Positions 18,544 to 28,243 of a DNA stretch of 64,000 nt are shown piece by piece. Made by a program: the position numbers and the translations under genes. This stretch comes from Fodinibius sediminis. Lineage in GTDB: Bacteria; Bacteroidota; Rhodothermia; Balneolales; Balneolaceae. Within the stretch, counting starts at the first letter, position 1, and each line of letters opens with the position of its first letter. The stretch lies in the NCBI RefSeq assembly GCF_900182555.1, contig NZ_FXTH01000013.1, positions 100,150 to 164,149 of the forward strand, in the 5' to 3' direction. The notes under the pieces were generated by a model that saw only the letters and a list, made by a program, of their open reading frames with translations, was not told the origin of the DNA and made no database searches.

Positions 18544-19257
18544 ATGAAAACACTTTTCAGTATTTTCTTATGGATATATTGGGCGGTGTGCATTATCGTT
18601 TTTTTCGGGGTGGTGCTGGTATTATACCTTCTGACATTTCCTTTTGACCGATTTCACAGGATTCCGAATAAGGTACTTAAGGGGCTCGGGCGGGTCATGT
18701 TGAAGGTGAATCCGGGGTGGTCCATTGCCATGCGAGGAGCGGAACAGGAAAAGATAGCGAGGCCTACCATTGTAGTGGCAAACCATCAGAGTTTCCTGGA
18801 TATGCCGCTGCTCTACCTGCTGCCATGGTCGATGAAATGGGTAGCTAAAAAGAGTCTTTTTCGTATTCCCATCCTGGGGTGGGTTATCTATATGACGGGG
18901 CAGCTGGGCATCGACCGCCGAAATATGCGGTCAGCCCAAAAGCTGGATGCCCTGGTTGCGCCCGTGAAGGCCGGTATTCCAGCCATGATTTTTCCGGAAG
19001 GGACACGTAGTCGAACAGGAGAACTTCAGCGGTTTAAAAACGGGGCCTTCAGGCTGGCAAAGGAATATGATTTTAATATCCTTCCGGTGGTATTGCAGGG
19101 GGGGAATCAAGCAATGCCGAGGGGAAGCTGGCGGGTGGCCCCCAAACAGCATTTTGATATAGCAGTGTTGGATCCGATTGATCCCGGGCAGTTCGGATCG
19201 GTAAATGAATTAAAGGAGGAGGCTTTTTCGTTAATACAGAAAGAGCTGTACGCCTAA
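18544..19257 (+). CDS. plsC: 1-acyl-sn-glycerol-3-phosphate acyltransferase
   Basis: A 237-residue membrane-bound lysophosphatidic acid acyltransferase. One N-terminal transmembrane segment (about residues 5-28) is followed by the catalytic VANHQSFLDMP (HxxxxD) and the substrate-binding MIFPEGTRSRTGELQRFKNG. It makes phosphatidic acid for membrane lipid synthesis. It is tightly linked to murQ (6 bases) and to the TonB-like gene (19 bases). Confidence 0.92.
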   Translation: MKTLFSIFLWIYWAVCIIVFFGVVLVLYLLTFPFDRFHRIPNKVLKGLGRVMLKVNPGWSIAMRGAEQEKIARPTIVVANHQSFLDMPLLYLLPWSMKWVAKKSLFRIPILGWVIYMTGQLGIDRRNMRSAQKLDALVAPVKAGIPAMIFPEGTRSRTGELQRFKNGAFRLAKEYDFNILPVVLQGGNQAMPRGSWRVAPKQHFDIAVLDPIDPGQFGSVNELKEEAFSLIQKELYA

Positions 19258-19276
19258 CAATAGCTGTTTCACAAAT

Positions 19277-19978
19277 TTGATTTCCTTGGACGAAGCCTCC
19301 TCAAATAACTACCGGAAAAATTCTGTCTACCGGGTGAGATTTCTGGCTGCTGTAGTTGTCGCAGAGATTATCATGCTGATGATGATTAAGCTGTGGCCGG
19401 TACCGGCACAGCCTGATCAATCGCTGAAGGAACGCGATTTCTCCGAAGAGGTCATTCAGCTCGAGGATGCCGTCATCACCCGGCAGACGAGCGGTCCGCC
19501 GCCGCCTCCCAAACCTACAGCTCCCATTCCCGAGCCTGCTGATGAGATCATCGAAGAGGAGATTACGGAGCTTGACGATATTCAATTCTCAGAGATTACA
19601 GATTCACTTTCCAGTGAACTCCTGAGAGGGCAGGGCAGCGAGGCAGGCCCCATAGCCGGGAGTCCCCAGCAGCCGCCGCGCATCATTCGGATCGTCGAAC
19701 CCACAACCCCCGATGCAGCACAAAAGGCCAATATCAAGGCGGAACTCACCGTACGTATGCTGGTGGGCACCGACGGGAGGGTGGAGGATGCCAGTATCGA
19801 GAAGATTCGTCTCTATGAGCGTCCCGGCTCCCGCGAGTTCAGGATTGTGGAGAATATCGGCTACGGTATTGCTGAGACCACGCTGGATGCCGCAATGCAG
19901 TGGAGGTTCCAGCCGGCCCGCAGTAACGGCGAGCCGGTACGAACCTATTCCAGGCAGATTTTTACATATGGTTTTTAG
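19277..19978 (+). CDS. TonB-like energy transducer
   Basis: A 233-residue inner-membrane protein with a TonB layout. A short cytoplasmic N-terminus precedes one transmembrane helix (about 22-40, FLAAVVVAEIIMLMMIKLW). An acidic, proline-rich periplasmic linker (PPPPPKPTAPIPEPADE) follows. The C-terminal TonB domain carries ELTVRMLVGTDGRVEDASI and ETTLDAAMQWRFQPA, the last being the usual family signature. The start appears to be TTG. It couples the proton motive force to outer-membrane receptors or acts as a related envelope linker; no ExbB/ExbD lies nearby. Confidence 0.85.
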   Translation: MISLDEASSNNYRKNSVYRVRFLAAVVVAEIIMLMMIKLWPVPAQPDQSLKERDFSEEVIQLEDAVITRQTSGPPPPPKPTAPIPEPADEIIEEEITELDDIQFSEITDSLSSELLRGQGSEAGPIAGSPQQPPRIIRIVEPTTPDAAQKANIKAELTVRMLVGTDGRVEDASIEKIRLYERPGSREFRIVENIGYGIAETTLDAAMQWRFQPARSNGEPVRTYSRQIFTYGF

Positions 19979-20050
19979 TCATATTCTGAATGATCTGCTA
20001 TTTATCATTGCATCGCCCTGAAAATTAGCCTATATTTGCGATCTTTCTTA

Positions 20051-20138
20051 GGAGAGGTGGCCGAGCGGTCGAAGGCGCACGCTTGGAAAGCGTGTGTGCC
20101 CTTACCGGGTACCGAGGGTTCGAATCCCTCTCTCTCCG
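20051..20138 (+). tRNA. tRNA-Ser (anticodon GGA)
   Basis: An 88-base class II tRNA with acceptor GGAGAGG paired to TCTCTCC, one G-T pair and discriminator G. It has a long variable arm (GTGCCCTTACCGGGTAC region), T arm GAGGG-TTCGAAT-CCCTC and anticodon loop TTGGAAA. The GGA anticodon is at 20085-20087. The CCA end is not encoded. Conserved housekeeping genes end here and accessory genes begin. Confidence 0.97.
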
Positions 20139-20160
20139 CATTTAAATCACTTTTTCCGGC

Positions 20161-20652
20161 TCAGGCTTCAGCCAGGTAACCTTCCAGCCGATCCCAGGTT
20201 TCTGTGAATCCTTCTATGACCCCCATTTCTACAACGGATTCCAGGGCATCCGGCGAGTCAAACAGGGTGCGGCTTACAAGCTTTGTATCCTCCTTCTTAT
20301 CAATGAATTCCACCGTAATCTGCATGCCCGGCATCTCACGGTTGATCGAGCCTTCGCTGTCGGTAAAGTAATCGTTGTAGACAATTTTTGAGGGGTTCTC
20401 AATGTGCTGGTAAATTGCTTTTCCCCATGATTCATCGCCCGGGTTGGGCCCCCGCAGGCAGTAGCGCCATTCTCCGCCCTCCCGGAAATCCATGGTACAT
20501 TCTTCCATCGGCCATTGATGGGTTCCCCACCAGTGTTTGAGGTGGCTGCAGTCTGTATATGCATTGAATACGAGTTCACGCGGGGCCTTGAAAACACGCG
20601 AAATTATAAGCTCCCGTCCCTTTTTTTCCACATCCATTGTATTATTAGTCAT
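20161..20652 (-). CDS. SRPBCC (AHSA1-type) family protein
   Basis: A 163-residue START-like/SRPBCC protein. The AHSA1 start pattern FKAPRELVFNAYTDCSHLKHWWG is followed by MDFREGGEWRY, and the end is FTETWDRLEGYL. The family has a hydrophobic cavity and an undefined ligand. The ATG at 20652 is chosen because it overlaps the stop of the upstream ArsR gene by 8 bases, a translational coupling typical of this ArsR-SRPBCC pair. Confidence 0.9.
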   Translation of the reverse strand: MTNNTMDVEKKGRELIISRVFKAPRELVFNAYTDCSHLKHWWGTHQWPMEECTMDFREGGEWRYCLRGPNPGDESWGKAIYQHIENPSKIVYNDYFTDSEGSINREMPGMQITVEFIDKKEDTKLVSRTLFDSPDALESVVEMGVIEGFTETWDRLEGYLAEA

Positions 20653-20989
20653 CGTTGTTTTCCTCTTTTGCTTGTAATTGTTGAAGGTAGTTGTCGAGCC
20701 GGTCAAAACTGACTTCGAAAAATTCACGGTATTGTTCCATCCACTGATCGATCTCCCTGAGGGGATCCGGCCGGAGATGACAGGGCCGATACTGCGCTTC
20801 CCGACTCCTTTCGACAAGCCCGGCTTTCTCCAGGACTTTTAGGTGCTTGGTGATGGCAGGCATCGTCATATCGAAAGGTTCGGCAAGATCAGAAACTGTT
20901 TTCTGGCCAGTGGTGAGCTGCGCCAGAATAGCACGGCGTGTAGGGTCAGCAAGTGCTGAAAAGGTATTGCTGAGCTGATCGGTTGACAT
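20645..20989 (-). CDS. ArsR-family transcriptional regulator
   Basis: A 114-residue winged-helix repressor with ADPTRRAILAQLTTGQKTVSDLA and the recognition helix MTMPAITKHLKVLEKAGLVE. There are no metal-binding cysteine pairs of the CxC type in the recognition helix. It probably controls its own operon with the overlapping SRPBCC gene. This gene pair is common in soil and marine bacteria. Confidence 0.93.
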   Translation of the reverse strand: MSTDQLSNTFSALADPTRRAILAQLTTGQKTVSDLAEPFDMTMPAITKHLKVLEKAGLVERSREAQYRPCHLRPDPLREIDQWMEQYREFFEVSFDRLDNYLQQLQAKEENNDD

Positions 20990-21429
20990 TATCCTTATTT
21001 TACCTATTGGTTATTTAACTATAAAGTAAAATATAGGATGCGGCTGTAATTGTCAAACAGGCAGAATACAGATTTATAAATGCAGGAATACGGCTGATCG
21101 GCGGGCAGAAGAAGAAAACGGGAAAAAGACGGTATCAGCTGAAGGAGGCCGCTGATTGGTTCTTGCTTATCTTCACGGGTATAATTACTGTTGTATATAA
21201 GCTCCTGAAACACCGCATAAGGAGATCCTGTTGTATCATCAGCGAACCGGTGGTCAAGAGTCTCCAGTTGTACGCATCTTTGCTTGTACATCATGCTGAC
21301 GTACAGCCCCGAGATAATATGGTGGATTGATGCCATCTGCGCACAGTTCTCACCGTTAGTTTTCTGATCATTAAGAAATGACTGTAAAAACCCGGCGGGT
21401 AGGACGAGCACGCCACCTGACTGTTATGG
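20990..21429. other. Intergenic region without a convincing gene
   Basis: It holds the ArsR promoter side and a 130-codon minus-strand frame (21019-21411) whose protein is low-complexity, has no hydrophobic or motif logic, and has a stop close to the neighbouring gene. I see nothing I can support. Confidence 0.4.
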
Positions 21430-21990
21430 TTATTCTGCCGCAGGATTCTTTGCTGCGTAACGAAAAAGCAGGGCTGATGCAAGGAACATCAGTATGAAGA
21501 AGCCGTTGATGCCCATGATCTCGATCACAGAGCTCCCGGCTGACTGTTGCATACCGGCAATAAGTGCAACGACGGTGAGCAATGCCTGTGCAAGTGCTGT
21601 CGCAAATAGTGCGCCTGCCATTGCATACGGCCGGAAACGGCCGATGAGGGCACCGGTGATTCCGACAGCGGGTACTCCGAAATACCACAGGTTAAAAGGG
21701 TTGTTCTCCGAACCGATGAGTCCGACGGCAAGGTTCGACCAGACAAGGAAGAGCCCGGTGAAGAGGGCGATGCCGACGGCGACCCGGTAAGTGATGTTAC
21801 CCGACTTTCTTGTGACCCGTTTGTAGGTGAGACCGGTACCCAAAAGCAGGGTTCCGGCAACAAGGAAATCGGTCAGGGTCCAGGTTACTTCATCGGTAAA
21901 TTGCATTGCCAGCAGGGGAATCAACAATAGGAAGCCCGTAAGAAGGGCGGGGCGGGCAATAGATTGATATAAGGTGCGATCTGTATTCAT
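21430..21990 (-). CDS. Hypothetical multi-pass membrane protein
   Basis: A 186-residue protein with about five transmembrane segments (ALLTGFLLLIPLLAMQF, FLVAGTLLLGTGLTY, VAVGIALFTGLFLVWSNLAVG, AMAGALFATALAQALLTVVAL, GFFILMFLASALLF). It is a recognisable family of short bacterial membrane proteins without a known function. No operon partner is obvious: the ArsR pair lies more than 400 bases away and reads the same way. Confidence 0.75.
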   Translation of the reverse strand: MNTDRTLYQSIARPALLTGFLLLIPLLAMQFTDEVTWTLTDFLVAGTLLLGTGLTYKRVTRKSGNITYRVAVGIALFTGLFLVWSNLAVGLIGSENNPFNLWYFGVPAVGITGALIGRFRPYAMAGALFATALAQALLTVVALIAGMQQSAGSSVIEIMGINGFFILMFLASALLFRYAAKNPAAE

Positions 21991-22166
21991 GGGTATTCCC
22001 TCTCGTTATTTTATCCATCGTTGTTGTTCTTTGTGCTGTGGTTACAACGATTTGGTGGAGTTCTCATTTTTACAGCTCTTAAGGATGCTCGCCAAAACGA
22101 GTCTTTCCTCTCCATGGACAATATCTGCTATTGGGGGTTCTTTTGCCAGAAAATTTTCTTCCCGTG

Positions 22167-23450
22167 CTAATCCTTTGCCAGTTCAGATGCATCGATTGTC
22201 CATACAAAGCTGTTGGCATCAGCATTTATATCATAAAACATGAAAAAGGATCCCTTTGAAGAGAGGGCAGTGATGTTATGAGTAAATTCAAGCTCGTACT
22301 CATAGGGAAAGGGAGGAAGCTCCTGCCATTCATAAGATTGCAGGTCGAGCGCCCACAGGTCGTAATATGCAACTTTGCCCGGTGAATGGTAGCGGTAGCT
22401 TAATCCAAGGTATGCTTTTTCATCGTGGACAAAGGTTACGATCCAATCGCTTTTATTGCCGGGATAGGCCGCTACTTTTGTCCAGCCTCCGGTCACCTCA
22501 TTAAACCGGAGAATGTGAAAGTTCTCGGTAACAGCATAAATGGCATCGTCAGTATGGAATGAGTTTATAAAAGTGTTCAAATTGTAATCGGCCAGTTTTG
22601 TACTTTCTCCCGTCAAGGGATCGAAGGAATAAGAGTACCTGCTGGAAAAGTAATAGCCGGTGTTCTGTATCGCAGCACCAAACATATCTCCGCCCCGGTA
22701 CGCTGGAACAGTAATGGTCCCGAACAACTCCCATTCTTCCGAAATTGCGTCATACCGGTAGGAAAGTGTCTCATCAGAGGCGAAATAGGCGATATTGTCG
22801 ATTGAAAAAGCCACGTAGTGCCTTCCCGTTGTGCCACCGCCCCCCTGAAAGGAAGGGAGTTCGTTCAGCGAAGCATTCAGAATGTCATAACTGTAAAATT
22901 GGCCGCTTTGATAGATAAAATGAGGGGTGTTGTTTACTATTACTCCAAACGTTTGATCAAAACCCAGGCTTGGTTTCGATACGATTTCTTTTCCACACCA
23001 CGGTTTTGTATTGGCGGACCCCCGGCTGACAAATACCTGGGATTTTGAGTAATATTCTTCGTCCTCGACTTCAACAAAGGCACTTACCCTGTAACGCAGG
23101 CCGCAAATTAAATCAGTGGTCATAGTCGTGTCAAAAGTTGAACGGTTGAGCTGGTCACTGAATTCAACCATTCTTCTGCCATCCCGGCTGGTGATACTGA
23201 ATCCATAATTCTGGACAAACGGATATTTGTCAAAGGGCATTCTGAGCCTAAAGGTGGCGCCATGCTCATTGACCTCCGTAATTTCGGGCTTGAGGGTGGC
23301 AAAATTATCTTCAGTTAGAAAACGCCTTTCAGCTACTTCGCTGGATTCACAAGAATAGAAAAACAGGATGAAGAGGAGGGCCGCTGCCAGTATTCTTTTA
23401 CAGTTCAACCTACGGAAATGGGCGACATAGAGGTTCATCGTGGTGGTCAT
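22167..23450 (-). CDS. Lipoprotein with Fn3-like and kelch-like domains
   Basis: About 427 residues. A lipoprotein signal (LAAALLFILFFYSC, lipobox FYSC) is followed by a roughly 100-residue Fn3-like domain (ITEVNEHGATFRLRMPF region). A C-terminal half of repeated units of the type 'YSYDI-NEL-F', 'YRYDAISEEWELF', 'YSFDPLTGEST' and 'WALDLQSYEWQELPPFPYE' suggests a kelch beta-propeller. It is probably anchored on the outer or inner membrane facing outward. Binding partner unknown. The start is uncertain (ATG 23450 or 23438). Confidence 0.7.
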   Translation of the reverse strand: MTTTMNLYVAHFRRLNCKRILAAALLFILFFYSCESSEVAERRFLTEDNFATLKPEITEVNEHGATFRLRMPFDKYPFVQNYGFSITSRDGRRMVEFSDQLNRSTFDTTMTTDLICGLRYRVSAFVEVEDEEYYSKSQVFVSRGSANTKPWCGKEIVSKPSLGFDQTFGVIVNNTPHFIYQSGQFYSYDILNASLNELPSFQGGGGTTGRHYVAFSIDNIAYFASDETLSYRYDAISEEWELFGTITVPAYRGGDMFGAAIQNTGYYFSSRYSYSFDPLTGESTKLADYNLNTFINSFHTDDAIYAVTENFHILRFNEVTGGWTKVAAYPGNKSDWIVTFVHDEKAYLGLSYRYHSPGKVAYYDLWALDLQSYEWQELPPFPYEYELEFTHNITALSSKGSFFMFYDINADANSFVWTIDASELAKD

Positions 23451-23888
23451 CTGTGTGTGGGTAGGATGAGCTTGTCTGCATTGATTGAAATTGAACAGAG
23501 GCTGAACGGGAGGCTTGGACACGGAATGCCGCAAGGAGGAAGGAAAAACAATTAAAAATCGACCCTTCGCTGTAGAACCCGTCATCCCCGTTTATGAACC
23601 ACCCCGATTCGTAAGTCATACTAATGTAGTAGTTTAGGGCAGGAGAGGCAAGTAGTGACAGGCAGCGCCCTGGTTGAGTCGGGATCCAGGGCTGACACTG
23701 CGATGAATACCACATATAGTTTCTGTTCTTCAGGTTGTTTGCCCGTTTACGCAGCATGTTGACTTACCAGCTGAAAGGCATCACCTGCATACTGACGCGG
23801 TTCATGGGTGCGGCACCCTGTAACACAGTGGCATCCTTTGAGTGCGGATGTGGCTGCTCAAAATGAGCTGCCTGCAATCAGTCTGGCG
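23451..23888. other. Intergenic region, nothing recognised
   Basis: Only reverse-strand shadows and open frames without coding logic are seen here. No terminator hairpin with a T tract was found for the gene to the right. Confidence 0.4.
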
Positions 23889-25733
23889 CTATTGTCCCCG
23901 GACCAGGGCTACCCAGTCTTGCTGCTGATCTGATGACGGGCGGCCGATGTTCTGTATCCCCGACCCGCGGATGGTTTCCACGCTGCCGGTTTGAAGCGTA
24001 CCCCCCGTTCGGGGATTATACCAGTGAATGGACAGGCTTTTTTCGGCATCGCCAATGTCCAGGTCGGCCGTTCCGCCGCGGGGCAAATAAATGGCGTAGA
24101 TGCTGTCGCCGGCGAGAACGTAATCATCCTCGGCCGCCGTCAAACTATCGGCGCTCTGCATCTCATGGAAGGGGAGATGGTCGCGAAAAAAAGACAGCGC
24201 ATAGTGCGTATAATCCCACATACGATCCCGCGCCCGCCAGTTTTCGTTATTCAGGTCGTTATGGGGATTGTCATAGCCGAAATACCACTCAACACCGCCC
24301 CCGCCGGCCATAAGGTTGCCCCAGAGAACGTATTTCCGAACAGAATCCTGGTTGTTATTCTCAACGAAGTCCGGGTCGACACCGCGGCTGGCCGGTCCTA
24401 TCTCATCGATATTCACCACCCACTGTCTGCCGGCCGAATCAGACTTTGCAAGCCACGCTTTGGTTTCGCTGTGGGCGTTCATGATATTCCCGATCTGTAT
24501 TGAAGGTCCATCCAGGTGCTCGAAGCCCAACAGCGGACTCATAATTTCGTATCGGCTATGCGGGGCGGAATGGGTATGGAGCACCACAAAAGAGGGGTAG
24601 GGGTTGTGGGTTTTGATATAGTGTATCATGTCTTTTTGCTGTCGCGTGTTTTGCCCGTTGGGGCTGAAGCTCGCGGGACCGTTTTCTTCTCCCATATTCC
24701 AGGTCACGGCCAGGTGATGTCCAAACCGGGCGATCAGCTCCCGGTAGTATAGCTTGCGTTGGAGCCCGGTGTCCCCGTCGTCGAGCAGGCGTTCGTTTTC
24801 CGTTTCCTGGGTCACAAAATGGATCATCAGCCCAAGCTGCTGCATGTGATCGAATACAACTTCCCACTGGTCCAGCTTGCTGACATCAAAACGGCGCCGT
24901 TCAGCCGGATCGGTATACGGCCAGACGTCCTTGCCGTCACCTTCAATATTCATGGTGAGCATATACACCGAATTCATTCCCTTGGAGGCCAGATAGTTTA
25001 AGGCCCCGATAATTTCTTTTCCCTTTCCGTTTTGCCAGGCGGGGTCGTCAGGGGACCAGTCATCAGCGTGTGGCCCGTAGTGATGCAGTTGGTCCGTGGT
25101 TCGGGCCTCACCAGAACGATTTTCACCTTCTCCCATACGGTAGGTGTTGTCGAACTGGTAATAGGCCAGAAAATTTTCCGGGCTGTCGGCTCCGCCCTTG
25201 AGGAAATAGTCATCCGTTCCGGCAAATTTCAGGTATCGTTCATCTGAGTGAATCAAGCGGCCTTTGGCCCGGAAGTCCCGCCCGGTTTTATCGGAGGGAC
25301 CAACCGTAAACGACCCGGTTGTGCCGTCGAGCGGAGCAACGGCGCTGCCGGCACCGGCACTATCATTTATGGCAATACGGTCACCGGTTCTGAAGGAGAT
25401 TTGATAGTCCCATTTGCCGGTGGCATTCGGCCGGAATCGGATCTGCCATTTATTTCCGGAGGAGGCACTGGTTTCGGATGCATTTCCATCAGCGGCATAA
25501 AAACCGGGCACGGTTATCTCCCGGTCGCCATGAGTGAACGTAGCCTGGAGGCGATAATCCAGGAAAGGATTCTCTGCTCCGCTTTCACTTAGCTCAGGTC
25601 CCGGGAGGGTAAGGGTAACCTTGTGCCACTGTTTGAGCTCACCGGAAAGAGGGGCGTCGGTACTCTGTTTACAACCGGAAATAAGGACAGACAGGATACA
25701 AATTATCAGGAGGTATTGGTCGCGAATAATCAT
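23889..25733 (-). CDS. DUF5060 glycoside-hydrolase-like lipoprotein
   Basis: A 614-residue exported lipoprotein (signal IICILSVLISGCKQ, lipobox ISGC). The N-terminal DUF5060 beta-sandwich carries KWQIRFRPNATGKWDYQI. A TIM-barrel catalytic-like region follows (DDYFLKGGADSPENFLAY, AVTWNMGEENG, VVNIDEIGP), and a C-terminal collagen-binding-like beta domain holds YAIYLPRGGTADLDI. The family acts on polysaccharides or glycoconjugates; the E in NMGEENG is a candidate catalytic acid. Its neighbour is a serine hydrolase, not a sugar transporter, so no substrate is suggested by context. Confidence 0.87.
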   Translation of the reverse strand: MIIRDQYLLIICILSVLISGCKQSTDAPLSGELKQWHKVTLTLPGPELSESGAENPFLDYRLQATFTHGDREITVPGFYAADGNASETSASSGNKWQIRFRPNATGKWDYQISFRTGDRIAINDSAGAGSAVAPLDGTTGSFTVGPSDKTGRDFRAKGRLIHSDERYLKFAGTDDYFLKGGADSPENFLAYYQFDNTYRMGEGENRSGEARTTDQLHHYGPHADDWSPDDPAWQNGKGKEIIGALNYLASKGMNSVYMLTMNIEGDGKDVWPYTDPAERRRFDVSKLDQWEVVFDHMQQLGLMIHFVTQETENERLLDDGDTGLQRKLYYRELIARFGHHLAVTWNMGEENGPASFSPNGQNTRQQKDMIHYIKTHNPYPSFVVLHTHSAPHSRYEIMSPLLGFEHLDGPSIQIGNIMNAHSETKAWLAKSDSAGRQWVVNIDEIGPASRGVDPDFVENNNQDSVRKYVLWGNLMAGGGGVEWYFGYDNPHNDLNNENWRARDRMWDYTHYALSFFRDHLPFHEMQSADSLTAAEDDYVLAGDSIYAIYLPRGGTADLDIGDAEKSLSIHWYNPRTGGTLQTGSVETIRGSGIQNIGRPSSDQQQDWVALVRGQ

Positions 25734-25817
25734 TTATCGTAGGTTAGTTTTATCTGAATAAGTTTGAATGGTTTAAAGCGGTAAAATGACCTTGCAATCG
25801 GCTTGCTTTCTTCATGG

Positions 25818-26924
25818 TTAATCGAATGTTGCTGGTATTGTCCGGGGATGGGAACCGGTTGCCGACATCCTGGCAGTGAGCAGTTTGGCCAGGATCTCCC
25901 GGGCTTCAAGGCCGTTAACGCCACGTTCCAGCTCTGCAGATGCCCTCATTACGTACACAATATCCAAAGCAGGGATAACCACCAGAAGCTGGCTGCCGCT
26001 GCCGGAGGCGAAAAACGCCTCGTGCCCCAGCACAGATTCCCCGTATATCCACCAGAGATAGCCGTAAGCATAATCCTGTCCATAGGGTACATCCGTTTTA
26101 GGGGTGGTGCTGCGGGCTATCCATTCTTCCGGCACAAGCTGGCGGCCTTCCCACAGACCCTTGCGCTCGTATAAAAGGCCAAATCTTGCGAGATCTCTGG
26201 CAGACATGCGTATGGTATAAGCCGGGTGGCGCGAACGTTCCGGCTGGTAATGGTAGGCTCCCCAGCCACTGTCATAATCCTGCATTTGGATGGGGGCGGC
26301 AATATGTTCTTCAAACGCCTGGAATATACGTTGCCCGGTTAATCGTTCAAAAATGACGCCCAGTACATTGAAATCCCAATTGTTGTAATACCAACGCTGG
26401 CCGGGTACGGAACTGCCGCGGTCCGGTTTCTGCATGCCGGGCGGCTCAAATGCAGCGGGATGATAGACACCGGAACGGGCTGTCAGCAGGTCAGCTATGG
26501 TTGCTGATTTTTCAATCCTGGTCAGCTTTTGCCTGTCATCTATGCCCAATGCTCCCAGTGTCATGGTGGTATCGACCACACCTTTCGCAATATAGATTCC
26601 GTACAGGGCACTGAGAAGGCTTTTGCGAATGGAAAACACAGGGGCCAGCCCTGTATTATCTCCCCATTCTGTCACAATAACCCCATTTTCAACAAGCATA
26701 ACGGCTTTTGCACCGAGGGAGTCGGCAAATTGCCTGGCCCTGTTGACTTGAGGCGCTGACCAACCGGCCTTTTCCAATGAGGCATATTGTTGCCAGGCGG
26801 TATCAGGAATGGGACGGTTCAGCTTGTGATGGGACTGGCCATCAACTGCTGAAAACGATAAGGCGGATAGAAAGAGTACAATGAAGGCGCTGCGGCCTGT
26901 GCTGTTTCGGCATCCCATAACCAA
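25818..26924 (-). CDS. Serine hydrolase (class C beta-lactamase fold)
   Basis: A 368-residue exported protein; the N-terminus has a signal peptide (FIVLFLSALSFSAVDGQ). The active-site SxxK is FSIRKS (Ser about residue 94), and YYNNWDFN gives a YxN-like element. A GYLWWIYG and a glycine-rich FASGSGSQLLVV end complete the fold. The family includes penicillin-binding-like carboxypeptidases and esterases. The substrate is not known, and it is not a proven resistance gene. Confidence 0.85.
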   Translation of the reverse strand: MVMGCRNSTGRSAFIVLFLSALSFSAVDGQSHHKLNRPIPDTAWQQYASLEKAGWSAPQVNRARQFADSLGAKAVMLVENGVIVTEWGDNTGLAPVFSIRKSLLSALYGIYIAKGVVDTTMTLGALGIDDRQKLTRIEKSATIADLLTARSGVYHPAAFEPPGMQKPDRGSSVPGQRWYYNNWDFNVLGVIFERLTGQRIFQAFEEHIAAPIQMQDYDSGWGAYHYQPERSRHPAYTIRMSARDLARFGLLYERKGLWEGRQLVPEEWIARSTTPKTDVPYGQDYAYGYLWWIYGESVLGHEAFFASGSGSQLLVVIPALDIVYVMRASAELERGVNGLEAREILAKLLTARMSATGSHPRTIPATFD

Positions 26925-27304
26925 GTGTCCCGTTGATAAAAAACAAATCTATAAAATTATAGTGAAGCTCTAAAGAAAGAATTCGGGCACCTCCCGTGAA
27001 GTTGCGCGCGAAGGGAGGCTGGAAATTGGAATATTGCGGCGGGAGCCGCGGTCTATCTCAAATGAAAGGGTATAAGTACCCTGCTTGGTGCCGGCCTGCA
27101 GGCGGTGAAAACGGGGATAGAGGACCTGCCAAACCGGTCGCCGGAAAAAAATAAATTTTTTTGTAAGGATTCCCTCCTTTTTCACTCTTACTTATAGAGG
27201 GAAGTAACAGAGGTGGCCCTGCGGATCAAGGATGATCCGCGGGAGACCATAATCTCTCAACTCCCAAAAGGGAGCTGGTCAACATTTAACAAACATACAG
27301 CATT
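26925..27304. other. Intergenic region upstream of the HU/DUF4469 gene
   Basis: Contains divergent promoters. A 71-codon minus frame at 26970-27185 has some protein-like composition (TYTLSFEIDRGSRR) but no start context or family and was not called. Confidence 0.35.
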
Positions 27305-28015
27305 ATGTCACTCCAATTCTATTTGATACCCAATCACATGACTTCCGATCCTGACGACTATATGGCCGTCAGCAGCAACTCGGAAACGTACACCATAGAA
27401 GATGTTTATGAGCATATGACGCGAGAAGGCTCGACCATTACCAGGGCCGAAGCCCTGGCAGGTTACGAGGAGGTAACGCAGGGCATCATCAATCTTGTAA
27501 GGGAAGGCAATTCGGTGGTAACCCCGCTGGCCCATTACAGCTCAAGCATAAAGGGCGTATTCCGCGGCGAGGAAGACGACTTCGATGCCAGTCGTCACCA
27601 GGTGAGCGTCAATATGTCTACCGGCCGGCGGATGCGGGAGGTAGCCGGTGATATACCCGTACAGAAAGTCCCGGTCAGGCAGCGTCAGCCTGCCCCCGTT
27701 CATTTTCACGACAATGCCAGCGAAAGCCGGGATGCGATCATTACTCCCGGTCGGGGTGCCCGCATCACTGGTTCGCTGTTGAAATTCAACGAGGAAGATC
27801 CCCAGCAGGGCATCTTCTTTGTCAATACTGCCGACGGCAGTGAAAGCAGGGTAGCTTCTCAGCTGCTTAGAAACAAACCGGGGGAGCTGATCTTCGTGAA
27901 CCCCGGGCTGCCCGCCGGCACCTATCGTCTGGAGATTCGCACTACCCTGGGTGACACGGCTGATTTGCGTACCGGCGCACTCTCTTCTGCATTGACCGTA
28001 GCCAACGACGGTTGA
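27305..28015 (+). CDS. HU-like DNA-binding protein with C-terminal DUF4469 domain
   Basis: A 236-residue two-domain protein. The N-terminal ~120 residues resemble the divergent HU domain of Bacteroidota/Balneolota (DDYMAVSSNSETYTIEDVYEHM, then ITRAEALAGYEEVTQGIINL). The C-terminal ~95 residues form the Ig-like DUF4469 domain (ITPGRGARITGSLLKF, TYRLEIRTTL). Many copies of such proteins occur per genome in this group; they are nucleoid-associated or surface-linked with unclear roles. A very strong terminator follows. Confidence 0.83.
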   Translation: MSLQFYLIPNHMTSDPDDYMAVSSNSETYTIEDVYEHMTREGSTITRAEALAGYEEVTQGIINLVREGNSVVTPLAHYSSSIKGVFRGEEDDFDASRHQVSVNMSTGRRMREVAGDIPVQKVPVRQRQPAPVHFHDNASESRDAIITPGRGARITGSLLKFNEEDPQQGIFFVNTADGSESRVASQLLRNKPGELIFVNPGLPAGTYRLEIRTTLGDTADLRTGALSSALTVANDG

Positions 28016-28037
28016 TGCGTGTTGGTCGCATAGTCGA

Positions 28038-28071
28038 AGCCTCTCTATGGGAACATAGAGGGGCTTTTTTT
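28038..28071 (+). terminator. Rho-independent terminator after the HU/DUF4469 gene
   Basis: A 12-bp stem (AGCCTCTCTATG/CATAGAGGGGCT, one G-T) with the GGAA tetraloop is followed by seven Ts. Confidence 0.92.
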
Positions 28072-28243
28072 ATGGAAAGAGGATGTCATAGCTTTTGAAA
28101 CGTCTCCAAAGGGCCTTTTAAGGGGGGCAACCCTGCCTTTCAGTCGGCTCCAAAGGGTATTACAAGAGGCTTAAAAGGGGCTTACAGGCAGAGAAGGCCG
28201 TGAAAATGCTTGAACAGGTCCGCTCGGCTGGGCAGTTAGGGCT

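Noticed and set aside
20100..20140. tRNA-Ser 3' end as a genomic-island attachment site
   Set aside because: No repeat of the last 20 bases of the tRNA was found in the rest of the window, and no integrase is present.
21019..21411. 130-codon minus-strand frame
   Set aside because: No family features or signal, composition unlike the neighbouring genes, and no plausible start context.
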